A stretch of 64,000 bases of DNA from Verrucomicrobiota bacterium (GTDB lineage: Bacteria; Verrucomicrobiota; Verrucomicrobiia; Limisphaerales; UBA1319): NCBI GenBank assembly GCA_022711435.1, contig JAKLFB010000017.1, positions 62,001 through 126,000 of the forward strand, in the 5' to 3' direction. Below are positions 1-8,802 of this stretch, in pieces. The stretch's first letter is position 1. Each line of letters begins with the position of its first letter. The translations under genes and the position numbers were made by a program. Under the pieces are notes generated by a model. The model saw only the letters and a program-made list of their open reading frames with translations. It was not told the DNA's origin and searched no databases.

Positions 1-596
1 TAGGGCTCGATATGGATGTCGCTGGCCCGCTCGTTGACGGCTTCGATAATGATCTCGTTGACGAGCTTGATGACGCTGGCCTCCTGGGCCATGTCGAGCA
101 AATCCTCGCTCGACTCGGCGCCCTCACTCTTGCCTTCCGGCCCGGCCGTTCCGACCATCTCGTCGAGGGTGTCGCCGCCGACGCCGTAGTAGGCCTTGAT
201 GAGCTTCTCGATCTCGGCCTTGGGCGCCAGGACCGGCTCGATGGGCATGCCGGTCGCCACCCGCAGGTCATCGAGGGAATGGATGCCCAGCGGATCGCAT
301 GTCGCCACCACCAGGCATCCGTTCTCCTGGCGGAGCGGCAGCAGCCTCCTCCGATACACCACCTTCGACGGCAATATCTTGAGCACCTCGGGATCGATGA
401 CGGCATCCTCGAGGTCGGCAACCGGCAGGTTGAATTGCTCGCCCCAAACCTCGAGCACCTGCCGCTCGGTGAGGTAGCCGAACTCGACCACCGCGCGATC
501 GAATCGCAGCCGTTTGGCCTGCTGCATCCGGGCGGCTTCGTCCGCCTGGGCCCGCGTCAGCAAGCCTTTCTGGATCAGGATCTCGGCAATCTGCAT
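1..596 (-). CDS. GspE/PilB-type secretion ATPase, N-terminal part (runs off left edge)
   Basis: About 198 codons are present; the rest lies beyond the window. The translation starts MQIAEILIQKGLLTRAQAD, the usual opening of the MshEN/T2SSE N-terminal domain. It continues with a GYLTERQV segment and a linker rich in Gly, Glu and Ser. The last visible part, around residues 170-198, contains VIKLVNEIIIEAVNERASDI followed by HIEP, which is the conserved entry to the GspE/PilB ATPase core. Walker A and B are not in view. The family powers type II secretion or type IV pilus extension from the cytoplasmic face of the inner membrane. I chose the ATG at 596 because homology begins there and a tRNA gene ends only 30 bases upstream. 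GspE and PilB cannot be told apart from this fragment. Confidence 0.9.
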   Translation of the reverse strand, partial: MQIAEILIQKGLLTRAQADEAARMQQAKRLRFDRAVVEFGYLTERQVLEVWGEQFNLPVADLEDAVIDPEVLKILPSKVVYRRRLLPLRQENGCLVVATCDPLGIHSLDDLRVATGMPIEPVLAPKAEIEKLIKAYYGVGGDTLDEMVGTAGPEGKSEGAESSEDLLDMAQEASVIKLVNEIIIEAVNERASDIHIEP

Positions 597-625
597 ATCC
601 GGCTTGAGCCGGCGCCTTGGATGGT

Positions 626-701
626 TGGTACCCCTACCCTGAATTGAACAGGGATCAACGGTTTAGGAAACCGCCGCTCTATCCATTTGAGCTATAGGGG
701 C
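626..701 (-). tRNA. tRNA-Arg (anticodon CCT)
   Basis: The 76-nt minus-strand sequence folds as a complete cloverleaf. The acceptor stem is GCCCCTA with TAGGGGT (one G-U pair), followed by discriminator A and an encoded CCA. The D-arm stem is GCTC/GAGC, the anticodon stem GCGGT/ACCGT with loop TTCCTAA, and the T-arm CCCTG-TTCAATT-CAGGG. The anticodon CCT reads AGG codons for arginine. The gene lies immediately upstream of the GspE/PilB-type gene on the same strand. Confidence 0.95.
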
Positions 702-865
702 GCCCCGGTCGCAGAGCGCGCGCTCCGATCCCCATTATGCCCGCTGCTCCCCAAACGGCAAACCATATTCCGCCTTTCAGGGTTTGTGCAAAAATTACTT
801 CCGATTTTGGCGGGAGCGCCGCCGGCGGCGACCGCGGCCAGCCACAATCCAAGCGCGATTTTCAT
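692..865 (-). pseudogene. Truncated gene behind pgsA, cut by a one-armed repeat
   Basis: An ATG at 865 overlaps the pgsA stop codon as ATGA, the usual sign of translational coupling. It opens with MKIALGLWLAAVAAG, which looks like a signal peptide or first membrane helix. After about 13-15 codons the frame enters the 780-826 arm of the 273-bp repeat. It then reads on through non-homologous sequence and ends inside the tRNA gene. I interpret it as the 5' stub of a gene that once followed pgsA in an operon and lost its body when the repeat arrived. The original function cannot be recovered from 13 codons. A chance ORF is the alternative. Confidence 0.4.
780..826. repeat. Single arm of the 273-bp inverted-repeat element (relic)
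   Basis: These 47 bases match the first 47 bases of the intact element at 1786-2058, with one C-to-T change in the terminal GGGTCTGTGC motif. The match stops near the run GCCGCCGG and no opposite arm is found nearby. It therefore looks like a one-ended or deleted copy. Confidence 0.75.
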
Positions 866-1443
866 GGCAGTTGTGCAGGCGAGCTGGAGGGGCTGGCGCT
901 CAGTTGGCGGACGCCATCCCGAATGTAGATGAGGGCGGAGATGACGGTGGCCAGCGTGGCCGCCGCCGCCCACCACTGCAGCCACGGAGCCGGCCATCGC
1001 AGCAGCACCCAGGAGATACAGATCATCTGCAGGACAGTCGCCACTTTCCCGACCGGATGCGGCACGACTCGGATATGGCCGCAGGTGTACTGGATGATCA
1101 CCCAGCCCAGGAACTGGATCAGATCGCGGCTGAAGACCGTCACCGTCAGCCAGAGCGGGATCCGGATCAGATGCGGCTCGAGGTTGAAGCTCAGCAGCAC
1201 CAGGCCCGACACCAGCAAGAGCTTGTCCGCCACCGGATCCAGCAGCGCGCCCAGCTCGCTCCGCTGGTTGTAACGGCGGGCAATGTAGCCGTCGATCCCG
1301 TCGCTCAACGCCGCCAGGCCGAACGCGCTCAGTGCCAGGATATGGTAAACGGCCTGGCCGGTCTGGCTGTAATACAGCAACAGCCCCACAAAGACCGGCA
1401 CCAGCAAGATCCGCAGAATCGTGATCTGGTTCGCGGTGGTCAC
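862..1443 (-). CDS. pgsA: CDP-diacylglycerol-glycerol-3-phosphate 3-phosphatidyltransferase
   Basis: A 193-residue inner-membrane enzyme of the CDP-alcohol phosphatidyltransferase family. PgsA exchanges CMP on CDP-diacylglycerol for glycerol-3-phosphate, the committed step to phosphatidylglycerol. The signature D-G-x2-A-R-x8-G-x3-D-x3-D is intact in DGYIARRYNQRSELGALLDP followed by VADK. Several hydrophobic helices follow. I chose the GTG at 1443 (protein starts MTTANQITILRI) because family homology begins there and the length then fits the usual 180-200 residues. An in-frame ATG at 1521 would add 26 unrelated residues. The stop codon overlaps a truncated downstream ORF. CLS-like or PssA-like members share the motif, but the N-terminus is PgsA-like. 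Confidence 0.9.
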   Translation of the reverse strand: MTTANQITILRILLVPVFVGLLLYYSQTGQAVYHILALSAFGLAALSDGIDGYIARRYNQRSELGALLDPVADKLLLVSGLVLLSFNLEPHLIRIPLWLTVTVFSRDLIQFLGWVIIQYTCGHIRVVPHPVGKVATVLQMICISWVLLRWPAPWLQWWAAAATLATVISALIYIRDGVRQLSASPSSSPAQLP

Positions 1444-1785
1444 AGCCTGTGACCCAGTGTGGACGGATCGCCATAACCCGTCAATCTTCGACCCGAGGGC
1501 GGTCCCGCGGATGCAGGACAAACAAGGTGCGTGATTTTATCACCACGAAAATTTCGAAGGACGCGAAGAAAGATGTACTCAGTTTGGAAATCAGGAACTC
1601 AGGAAAGGCGCATGCAGTGCCTGATTTCATGAGATTCAAAAATTTCGAAGAGCGGATTTTTGGCCGCAATAAACGCAAGGACACGCAAAAAGGATTTACA
1701 GCCCCTCCCTGTCCCTCTCTCCATTGGAATACAGCCCCCACGGCAAGCTGGGGCAGCCCAGTTCTGAAACGCAAGCTTCTAATAA
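1444..1785. other. Non-coding spacer, partly A-rich
   Basis: No gene is supported here. Roughly 1545-1700 is clearly A-richer than its surroundings and carries imperfect reiterations of motifs such as AAATTTCGAAG and ACGCAAGGACACGCAAA. It may contain the pgsA promoter, but no convincing -35/-10 pair was seen. Confidence 0.5.
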
Positions 1786-2058
1786 GGGTCTGTGCAAAAA
1801 TTACTTCCGATTTTGGCGGGAGCGCCGCCGGGCCCGATGCGAGGCGCAAGGGAGGGAGTGTATCCCCCCGCGATACTCGACCGACCGAGCCACGAAGCAG
1901 ATGGCCCGGCGCCGCCCCGCCCCTGCGGGCTGGGGGCCTTGGGCGCGCTGGCTGTGTTGCTCCTCGCTCACAGACCGCGCGGGTATGCTCGCTCGTCGCG
2001 CCTTGCCAGCCCGCCCAATCCCCTCCAGCAAAATCGGAATTAATTTTTGCACAGACCC
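1786..2058. mobile_element. MITE-like 273-bp inverted-repeat element, copy 1
   Basis: The element starts GGGTCTGTGCAAAAATTA and ends with the matching inverted sequence TAATTTTTGCACAGACCC. It is bordered by TAA on both sides (1783-1785 and 2059-2061), compatible with a 2-3 bp target-site duplication. A second copy of exactly the same length lies at 37708-37980 in the opposite orientation and differs at only about ten positions. No transposase is encoded. Both strands happen to be stop-free for 83 codons beginning MQKL, because each terminal repeat supplies a start codon. I treat these ORFs as by-products of the repeat. Confidence 0.85.
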
Positions 2059-2229
2059 TAAGTCAGGCATCCCTGTGGCAAAGCCTACGCAGGCCCACCG
2101 ACAATGAATCCACGGAGATGCAGCCAGGCCGGCCCGCATTCCAGCGGCAGGCAGGCGCGCGGCGGCGGCTCTGGCAGGCAGGCGTCCGCGGTCCGGAAGG
2201 ATTCGCGCCGCGCTGTCGGCTGAACGGCT
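2059..2229. other. Spacer with a hairpin at the 3' end of the hydrolase gene
   Basis: No gene is seen. A strong hairpin at about 2216-2240 (GTCGGCT with AGCCGAC) spans the stop codon of the minus-strand hydrolase gene at 2230 and could help terminate its transcript, although no T-tract follows. The 16-base string TCCGCGGTCCGGAAGG near 2188 recurs near 30808. Confidence 0.4.
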
Positions 2230-4392
2230 TCAAGCCGACGGCGCTGGCCTGCCCGGGTCGGCGTTCCAGGGATCGATCTGGCGGAGCTGTTTCGACGCAA
2301 GCGCGCGGTAGCAGTCAGGGAGGTCGAGCTCATGGAGCACGCCGGGAACGAAGGCGGCCAGCGGCCACCGGTAATCGTTGCCCTCGGCAATCTCGGCATA
2401 GGACGTGAGGGCATTTTTTAGCGTGACCTGGCCCACGGCATCCGAGATCAACGCGGCGAACGTCGCGGGAAGAGCGCCCCATCCCTTGGCGGCCAGGTGG
2501 ATCTCCGGATGGCCGACTGCGCGCAGCCAGTCCAGCACCCGGAGGACGTCGCGTGTCTTCTGGCCGACGTAGGGGTCGTCGAGCATCAGGGCGTGGATCG
2601 CATAGAAATAATCGCTTCCATAGGGATCGAGAAAGCTGCCCTGGCCGCACGTGTTGGGCTCGGACTCGCCGATGCCGCGAACGTCGCACGCGTAGAAGAC
2701 AGACTCCGGCTCGGCCTCGATCAGCTCGCGGACCAGGGATTCCTCGCGCAGCTCGGCGTCGCTCGATCGATGGGCGACGTAGAGGATCGCCCGGGCCCGG
2801 GTCCGGGGCGGCCGCCCGTCCAGCCGGGCGGCCGACAGCCGGTAGACCAGCGCGTGAATGCCGGGATCGGTCGCCACGGCATAGATCGTGGCGGCCGGCC
2901 GCGGGTATTTCCGCGAAGGCAGCGCCCGCAGGATCCGGTAGTCGGGGGGGCTGCCCGGTTTCGATAGCTTGAGCAACCGGGTCAGCGCGCCGGCCAGATC
3001 CGGCCCGCTCCGGGAGGGCCGGCGGGCGGCCAGCGCGCGCGATCGCTCGCGCGTGAACGACGGGACCGTTCGGGAGTCGAGGTCGGCCACCTGTCCGCGA
3101 GGCGTGCACCGGAGCGTCTCGGGCGTTTCGATGGTCAGGTCCGGCTCGGTCACACGCGGGGGCTGGCCGGTCCAGCGGTTGAACCATCCGTACATGGCCT
3201 GCCGGTTCTCGATGCTGAACCCGTGGGGATTCGGGCCGACAAAGAGGGCGACCTTGTCCTCGGCGCCCAGCAGGCGATAGAGCCGCTTGAGCCGGCGATA
3301 GGCGGCTTCGGTGCCTCGCACATCGAAGTAGTCCCGCTCCTGCGCCAGCAGGATCACGGGTTTGGGGGCGTGCGCGGCGATGAAATCCTCGTGGTCAAGC
3401 CCCAGAGCGAGGGCGCGAGGCGGGCACTGCTCGGTGTCGGCCGGCAGCTCGTTTTCGAGGTTGCGCCTGAAGCTGGTGACAAAACAGCTCGGCGCCGCCA
3501 TCGTCCAGCGCGAGTCCAGCCCGCACAGCCAGGTGGTCATTGTGCCGCCGCCCGAGTTGCCCGTGATCCCCACGTGGTTCGGATCCACCTCCGGCCGGGA
3601 CAGGAGGTAATCGAGAGCGCGGATGCCGTCCCAGGCGCGCCAGGAACCGAAAAAGTCGCCGACGAGGAACTGGGGGTTGCCGGCGTAGAGATGTTCGCGG
3701 ACGCCCACGCCGATGCGGGATCTGAGGTTGGCGTCCGGGTACTGGAGGCGTTCGCCCTGGCCGATGGGATCGATGATGAGCACCACGTAGCCCAGCCGGG
3801 CCAGGCCCTGCGAGAACGACTGGTAGGCATCGATCGCCTTCCCGATGTCGGAGTGGCCGCACACGCCCAGCACGGCCGGCGCCGGCAGCGATCGGTTCTG
3901 CGGGACATAAAGATTGGCCGTCACCAGAAAATTCGGGCGGCTCTCGAAGATGACTTTCTCGATCCGATACGCGCCGCGGTCGACAACGCCCGTGATCCGC
4001 GCGCGCAGCGGCGTTTTGGCCGGGAACGGTCCGAAGCAGGCGAGGATTTTGGCGCGCACGGTCTCGACACATCGTTCGGCGTCGACGCGTGTTTCGAGGG
4101 CGGCTCGGGCGGCGTTGGCTTTTCGCTCGATGGCGCGGACACGATCCACGAAGTATTCGTGGACCATGCGGGGGAATCGCTGGAGGGCGGGCAGGGGCGG
4201 GGCAGGGGATGGGGCAGCCGGGCTGGCGGCGGCCATGGTCCGGGCCAGAGGCGCCTGGAACGCGGCGGCGCCCAGGAGGTTGAGCCCGGTCCACTGAAGC
4301 ATCCGGCGGCGGGTCAGCGGCAAGCCTGCGGCGGGCGAGCGATCGGTTTCAGGCCGCGGCTGCGGCAGGATCGAATCGGGTGATGCGTGCAT
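2230..4392 (-). CDS. Exported alpha/beta hydrolase (acetyl-xylan-esterase-like) with a second, degenerate hydrolase domain
   Basis: A 720-residue protein. Residues 1-52 carry an arginine-led export signal (TRRRMLQWTG followed by a hydrophobic stretch), suggesting TAT export. The first alpha/beta-hydrolase domain shows the nucleophile elbow GNSGGG near residue 281, an acid in the QERDYFD segment near 353 and a histidine in NPHGF near 389. Together these form a plausible Ser-Asp-His triad of the acetyl-xylan-esterase/prolyl-oligopeptidase superfamily. Residues from about 500 on resemble a second hydrolase fold (CDVRGIGES), but its elbow reads AAKGWGAL and lacks the serine, so it is probably non-catalytic. 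The substrate is inferred to be an acylated polysaccharide because of the carbohydrate enzymes elsewhere in the window. The start at 4392 places the signal at the N-terminus. The gene lies 47 bp behind leuB on the same strand. Confidence 0.8.
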   Translation of the reverse strand: MHASPDSILPQPRPETDRSPAAGLPLTRRRMLQWTGLNLLGAAAFQAPLARTMAAASPAAPSPAPPLPALQRFPRMVHEYFVDRVRAIERKANAARAALETRVDAERCVETVRAKILACFGPFPAKTPLRARITGVVDRGAYRIEKVIFESRPNFLVTANLYVPQNRSLPAPAVLGVCGHSDIGKAIDAYQSFSQGLARLGYVVLIIDPIGQGERLQYPDANLRSRIGVGVREHLYAGNPQFLVGDFFGSWRAWDGIRALDYLLSRPEVDPNHVGITGNSGGGTMTTWLCGLDSRWTMAAPSCFVTSFRRNLENELPADTEQCPPRALALGLDHEDFIAAHAPKPVILLAQERDYFDVRGTEAAYRRLKRLYRLLGAEDKVALFVGPNPHGFSIENRQAMYGWFNRWTGQPPRVTEPDLTIETPETLRCTPRGQVADLDSRTVPSFTRERSRALAARRPSRSGPDLAGALTRLLKLSKPGSPPDYRILRALPSRKYPRPAATIYAVATDPGIHALVYRLSAARLDGRPPRTRARAILYVAHRSSDAELREESLVRELIEAEPESVFYACDVRGIGESEPNTCGQGSFLDPYGSDYFYAIHALMLDDPYVGQKTRDVLRVLDWLRAVGHPEIHLAAKGWGALPATFAALISDAVGQVTLKNALTSYAEIAEGNDYRWPLAAFVPGVLHELDLPDCYRALASKQLRQIDPWNADPGRPAPSA

Positions 4393-4439
4393 GCCCCGAT
4401 GATCCCACGGGGCTCTCCGAAAAGCAATAGAGGTCGAGA

Positions 4440-5498
4440 TTACAGGGCGGCAGCGACGAGGTCGCCGACCTGGGCGGTGGTGTGGCCCATCTTGCCGGCG
4501 GCCAGGCTGGGGAGCTTCTCGCGCACCGTCCCGATCACCGCGCTCTCGATCGCCTGCGCCGCGGCGGTCTCGCCCAGGAAATCCAGCAGCATCTGGCCGG
4601 CGCAGATCGCCGCCAGCGGGTTGATCACGCCCTTGCCCGTGTACTTGGGCGCGCTGCCGCCAATGGGCTCGAACATGCTGGTCCCCTTCGGATTGATGTT
4701 GCCGCCGGCGGCAATCCCCATCCCCCCCTGAATCATCGCTCCCAGGTCGGTGATGATGTCCCCGAACATGTTGTCCGTGACAATCACGTCGAACCACTCG
4801 GGATTCTTCACAAACCACATCGTGGTGGCGTCGACATGGGCGTAATCGCGCTGGATGTCCGGGTAATCCTTCGCGCCGATCTCGTGAAAGGCGCGCTCCC
4901 ACAGGTCGAACGCGTAGGTGAGAACATTGGTCTTGCCCGACAAAGTGAGTTTCTTGGACCGGTTCCGCTTGCGGGTGTAGTCAAAGGCGAACCGGAGGCA
5001 GCGCTCGACGCCCCGGCGGGTGTTGATGCTCTCCTGGATGGCAACCTCGTGAGGGGTGCCCTTGAACACGAAACCGCCCGACCCGGTGTAGAGCCCCTCG
5101 TTGTTCTCCCGCACCACGACGAAATCGATGTCCTCCGGGCGCTTGTCCTTGAGCGGGCAGAACCGGGCGTCGTAGAGCTTGATGGGTCGGAGGTTGATGT
5201 ATTGCTCGAGCTCGAACCGGAGCCGGAGCAGGATCCCCTTCTCGAGGATGCCGGGCCGGACGTCGGGGTGGCCGATCGCGCCCAGGAGGATCACGGGGAA
5301 CCGGCGAAGCTCGTCGACGGCGCTGTCCGGCAGCACCTCCTGCGTCCGAAGGTAGCGGTCGCCCCCGAAATCGAAGTGCGTGTAGTTGAGCTTGAGGCCG
5401 AACTTGTGGGCGGCCGCATCCAGGACCTTGATGGCTTCGCGCACCACCTCGGGGCCAGTGCCGTCGCCGCCGATCACCGCGATATTGTAGCTTTTCAT
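4440..5498 (-). CDS. leuB: 3-isopropylmalate dehydrogenase
   Basis: A 352-residue member of the isocitrate/isopropylmalate dehydrogenase family, the cytoplasmic NAD-dependent step of leucine biosynthesis that oxidises and decarboxylates 3-isopropylmalate. It starts [19 protein letters not shown], with the nucleotide-binding GGDGTGPE motif. It has the [16 protein letters not shown] substrate segment and the metal-binding [20 protein letters not shown] region near residues 240-260. It ends with the usual [14 protein letters not shown] and NPLAAI blocks. The length is normal. Tartrate or homoisocitrate dehydrogenases share these motifs, so the substrate assignment is likely but not certain. No leuA, leuC or leuD genes are adjacent. 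Confidence 0.88.
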   Translation of the reverse strand: MKSYNIAVIGGDGTGPEVVREAIKVLDAAAHKFGLKLNYTHFDFGGDRYLRTQEVLPDSAVDELRRFPVILLGAIGHPDVRPGILEKGILLRLRFELEQYINLRPIKLYDARFCPLKDKRPEDIDFVVVRENNEGLYTGSGGFVFKGTPHEVAIQESINTRRGVERCLRFAFDYTRKRNRSKKLTLSGKTNVLTYAFDLWERAFHEIGAKDYPDIQRDYAHVDATTMWFVKNPEWFDVIVTDNMFGDIITDLGAMIQGGMGIAAGGNINPKGTSMFEPIGGSAPKYTGKGVINPLAAICAGQMLLDFLGETAAAQAIESAVIGTVREKLPSLAAGKMGHTTAQVGDLVAAAL

Positions 5499-5644
5499 GG
5501 CTTTCGTTGCCCGGTCGGGCCCGGCCGCCGCAAGCGGCCGAGATGGGCGACTGTAGTCGGTCCCGCCAGGTTTTCAATCGGAATTTGCGCGGCCTTCCAG
5601 GGGTGCAGGCGGCCACTCTGCAGCTTGCGGCTTGGGAGGCGCGA

Positions 5645-6850
5645 CTACGAGCGCGATCTCTTTTTCACAGAGCGCAGGGCCTGGTCGATATCCTCGAGGA
5701 GGTGGGCGACCGGCTCGACGCCGACCGAGAGACGGACGGTGTTGGGCTTGACCCCGAAGGTCGTGCGCCGCTCCGGCGGCATGTAGAGCATCGTGGTCAG
5801 GAACGGGATGCAGATCAGGGATTCGGTGGATCCGAGGCTGACGGCGTGGCGGATGACGCGGAGGGCGGAGACGAAGCGCTTGGCGTCCTCCTGGTCATTG
5901 CCAACCTCGAAGGCCATCATGCCGCCAAAGCCATGTTTCATCTGGCGGGCGGCGGCCCGGTGGCCGTCGAAGTCCCGCAGCCCGGGATAGCGCACGTCCG
6001 AGATGCCCCGGCATCGAACGAGATGACGCGCGACCGCCATCGCGTTGGCGGCCATCCGTTCGGCCCGCAAGGGGAAGGTCTTGAGCCCGCGTTCGAGCAG
6101 CGAGGCCGAGTAGGCATCCAGGGTCGTCCCGATGGCCTGGCGGGTGAACCAGAGCTCGTCGTAATCCTTCTTCGATCCGGCGATGGCGCCTGCCATGAGA
6201 TCGTTGTGTCCGCCCAAGGCCTTGGTCGCGCTGTGGATGACAAGGTCGGCGCCCAGGGCGAGCGGCTTCTGGTGATAGGGCGTGGCGAACGTGTTGTCGA
6301 CGACCACCATGGCGCCGACCCGCCGTGCCATGGCCTTCACCGCAGCCACATCGATCACTTTGCACAGCGGGTTGCTCGGCGTCTCGAGGAAGATCATCTG
6401 GGTGTTGGGCTTGATGTGGCGCTCGAGACCTTTCCAGTCGGCGGCGTCCACCCACGAGACCTCGACGCCCAGGCGCTCGAGGATCAGCGACACCTTGTAG
6501 TGCGCCCCGTAAATGTCGTGGAAGAGGATCAGGTGGCCTCCCGCGCGCAGGTAGGTGAGGTAGACCATCGTGCAGGCGGCCATGCCCGTCGTGCACACGA
6601 CGCAATCCTCCGCGCTCTCGAGGGCGGCGATGAGCTTCTCGACGGCCCGCACAGTCGGATTGTCGTCCCGGTGATACGTATAGCCGTCGATCTCGCCGTC
6701 GGTGATCTGCCGCAACACTTCGAAATCGAGATACTCGTAATTGACCGCGTTCACGATGGGGGTGACCATCGGGCGGTTGCCATACGGCGTCAGGGGATCG
6801 GCGGGATGCCGCCGCGCATAGTGGGGGCGGGCAGGTCGTTTCGGGGTCAT
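5645..6850 (-). CDS. Trans-sulfuration PLP enzyme (cystathionine gamma-synthase/lyase or O-acetylhomoserine sulfhydrylase family)
   Basis: A 401-residue fold-type I PLP enzyme of the Cys/Met metabolism family. The PLP-anchoring lysine sits in HSATKALGGHND near residue 210. Other family blocks are YTYHRDDNPTVRAVE, CVVCTTGMAACT, FLETPSNPLCKVID and VVVDNTFATPY, and the C-terminal TVRLSVGVEPVAHLLEDIDQ is the family's substrate-binding end. Members act in methionine/cysteine interconversion in the cytoplasm. The motifs alone do not separate synthase, lyase, sulfhydrylase and methionine gamma-lyase. The ATG at 6850 is chosen because upstream in-frame sequence has no homology. The gene is divergent from cstA. 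Confidence 0.87.
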   Translation of the reverse strand: MTPKRPARPHYARRHPADPLTPYGNRPMVTPIVNAVNYEYLDFEVLRQITDGEIDGYTYHRDDNPTVRAVEKLIAALESAEDCVVCTTGMAACTMVYLTYLRAGGHLILFHDIYGAHYKVSLILERLGVEVSWVDAADWKGLERHIKPNTQMIFLETPSNPLCKVIDVAAVKAMARRVGAMVVVDNTFATPYHQKPLALGADLVIHSATKALGGHNDLMAGAIAGSKKDYDELWFTRQAIGTTLDAYSASLLERGLKTFPLRAERMAANAMAVARHLVRCRGISDVRYPGLRDFDGHRAAARQMKHGFGGMMAFEVGNDQEDAKRFVSALRVIRHAVSLGSTESLICIPFLTTMLYMPPERRTTFGVKPNTVRLSVGVEPVAHLLEDIDQALRSVKKRSRS

Positions 6851-7241
6851 GCGATTTCCATCTCCGGATTGGTTTCTTCTCGGGCGCCGAGCGGCAGGGA
6901 GCGGGGCAGTTGCCGGCGTCGGGCAGGGCATCGCGCGCGACAGGGGCTCGCGCCCGACTGCGCGAGGGCCGGCGCACATGGCGTTTCGAGAAACAGCGCG
7001 CTCACTCTCTCATTCAACCAGAGCAGGCGCCGAACGCACGCACAATTTTTGCGCTGCACAAGGCGCCTTTGTCATGGCTGCCGGCCATCCAGGGAAGGCC
7101 GGGCTGGTGCTTCCGAAGACTCGGCGGCGTGGGGCGGAGAGCTTCGCGGGCCGGGCTGGAATGGGGGGGCAATTCGCGGCCGAGAGGGAGCAGGGCACTC
7201 TGTCCGTGACAAGGGAGGGTTCTCTCTGGCAGAGTCGTGTT
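6851..7241. other. 391-bp divergent intergenic region
   Basis: It separates the PLP-enzyme gene and cstA, so it must contain both promoters. No confident -35/-10 pair, riboswitch fold or operator was recognised. Confidence 0.4.
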
Positions 7242-8786
7242 ATGATTGCGTTTGGCGTTGGACTGGTCTTGCTGGTGGCGGGCTATGCGGTGTACGGGCG
7301 ATATGTTGCCGCGACCGTCCGCCCCGATCCCAATCGGGTCACGCCCGCCATTGCTCTCGCCGACGGGGTGGACTATGTGCCGATGTCGACGTGGCGGATC
7401 TACCTGATCCAGCTCCTGAACATCGCCGGGCTGGGGCCGGTCTTCGGGCCGATCCTGGGCGCGCTCTGGGGCCCCCAAGTGTTCCTCTGGGTTGTCCTGG
7501 GCTGCATCCTCGGCGGCGCGGTGCACGATTTCCTGATCGGGACGATGTCGATTCGCAACCGCGGCGCCGGCCTGCCCGACCTGATCGGCCATTACCTGGG
7601 CGGGGTGACGCGGCACGTCGCCACGTTCTTCATCCTGCTGCTGATGCTGCTGGTGGGGACGGTGTTTGTGAAGGGGCCGGCCCTGCTGCTGGTCGATGTG
7701 CTGCCGGCGCAGGTGGTGGTGGGGTGGTTCGGCGAGGGCGCAGCGGGCTGGCTCAAGCACACATTCCAGGGATACTCGGTCTGGATGTGGGTCGTCATGC
7801 TGGCGATTTTTCTCTATTACCTGGCCGCGACGCTCTTCCCCATCGATAAGATCATCGGCCGGATCTATCCATTCTTCGCGCTCGCACTGCTGGTCATGGT
7901 GGGCGGGCTGGGGATTGCGCTGGTCACGGGACGGATCCCGGTGCCGGAGTTCACGCTGAAGAACCTGCATCCCCAGCAGCTGCCCGCCTGGCCTTTGATC
8001 TTCATCACCGTGAGCTGCGGGGCGGTGAGCGGCTTCCACGGAACCCAGAGCCCGCTCATGGCCCGCTGCCTGAAGAGCGAGAAGCATCTCCGCCTGGTGT
8101 TTTACGGTGCGATGATCGCCGAGGGATTGATCGCTTTGATCTGGGCTTCGGTGGCCCAGGGCTTCTACGGCAGCCACGAGGGGTTGGCTGCGGTGCTCAA
8201 GCCGGGCGGAGGCGGTCCCGGCGCGGTCGTGCATGACTCCTGCATCGCGGTCATGGGAGGGTTCGGCGGCGTCCTGGCCATTCTGGGCGTCGTGGTGCTG
8301 CCGATCACCTCCGGCGATACGGCCTTTCGCGTCGCCCGGCTGATCCTTGCCGATTATTTTCGGATTCCGCAAACGAAGGTCCTGAACCGCTACCTGCTCG
8401 TGGCGCCGCTTTTCGGGCTGTCCCTGGTGCTGAACTTTGTCGATTTCAGCGTGATCTGGCGATATTTCGGCTGGGCCAACCAGACCTTGGCGGCTGTGGG
8501 GCTGTGGGCGGCCACGGTCTTTCTGGCGCGGCGGCGGAGCCGCTGGTGGCTGGCCTTCCTGCCTGCCGTGTTCATGACGGTCGTCACCGTCACCTACATC
8601 CTGGTTGAAGATGTGGGATTCGGAATGAGCGCCCGGTGGGGCACGTGGCTGGGCCTGCTGGCGGGAGGAGGGACGGCCGCGGCATTCCTGATCAAGCTGC
8701 CGAAGCTGGCCCCCGAGCCCGATCTGCCGTCCATCGATCCTCGCCCATCGGCGGTCGAGCGATCGGCGGATTCGCTCGCGTGCTGA
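7242..8786 (+). CDS. cstA: CstA-family carbon-starvation/pyruvate transporter
   Basis: A 514-residue polytopic membrane protein. It begins MIAFGVGLVLLVAGYAVYGR, followed by the family hallmark ADGVDYVPMSTW and the LNIAGLGPVFGPILGALWGP segment. About a dozen further hydrophobic helices follow. Histidine-containing loops (GAVHDFLIGT, SCGAVSGFHGTQSP) match CstA. Family members import pyruvate or peptides when carbon is scarce. The start at 7242 is the first ATG before the first helix. An upstream purine-rich AAGGGAGGG lies about 23 bases away, too far for an ideal ribosome-binding site. The protein is shorter than E. coli CstA (about 700 residues) and lacks its C-terminal extension, as many CstA homologues do. 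Confidence 0.87.
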   Translation: MIAFGVGLVLLVAGYAVYGRYVAATVRPDPNRVTPAIALADGVDYVPMSTWRIYLIQLLNIAGLGPVFGPILGALWGPQVFLWVVLGCILGGAVHDFLIGTMSIRNRGAGLPDLIGHYLGGVTRHVATFFILLLMLLVGTVFVKGPALLLVDVLPAQVVVGWFGEGAAGWLKHTFQGYSVWMWVVMLAIFLYYLAATLFPIDKIIGRIYPFFALALLVMVGGLGIALVTGRIPVPEFTLKNLHPQQLPAWPLIFITVSCGAVSGFHGTQSPLMARCLKSEKHLRLVFYGAMIAEGLIALIWASVAQGFYGSHEGLAAVLKPGGGGPGAVVHDSCIAVMGGFGGVLAILGVVVLPITSGDTAFRVARLILADYFRIPQTKVLNRYLLVAPLFGLSLVLNFVDFSVIWRYFGWANQTLAAVGLWAATVFLARRRSRWWLAFLPAVFMTVVTVTYILVEDVGFGMSARWGTWLGLLAGGGTAAAFLIKLPKLAPEPDLPSIDPRPSAVERSADSLAC

Positions 8787-8802
8787 CCGCGGGCGGCAGG
8801 GT

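Noticed and set aside
12..647. A plus-strand ORF of 211 codons at the left edge
   Set aside because: The minus strand encodes the GspE/PilB N-terminus with conserved motifs; the plus ORF has none and runs into the tRNA gene.
1792..2043. 83-codon ORFs on both strands inside the 273-bp element
   Set aside because: Both strands are open in both copies because the inverted ends provide start codons. Differences between copies change amino acids in both frames, so there is no sign of protein selection.
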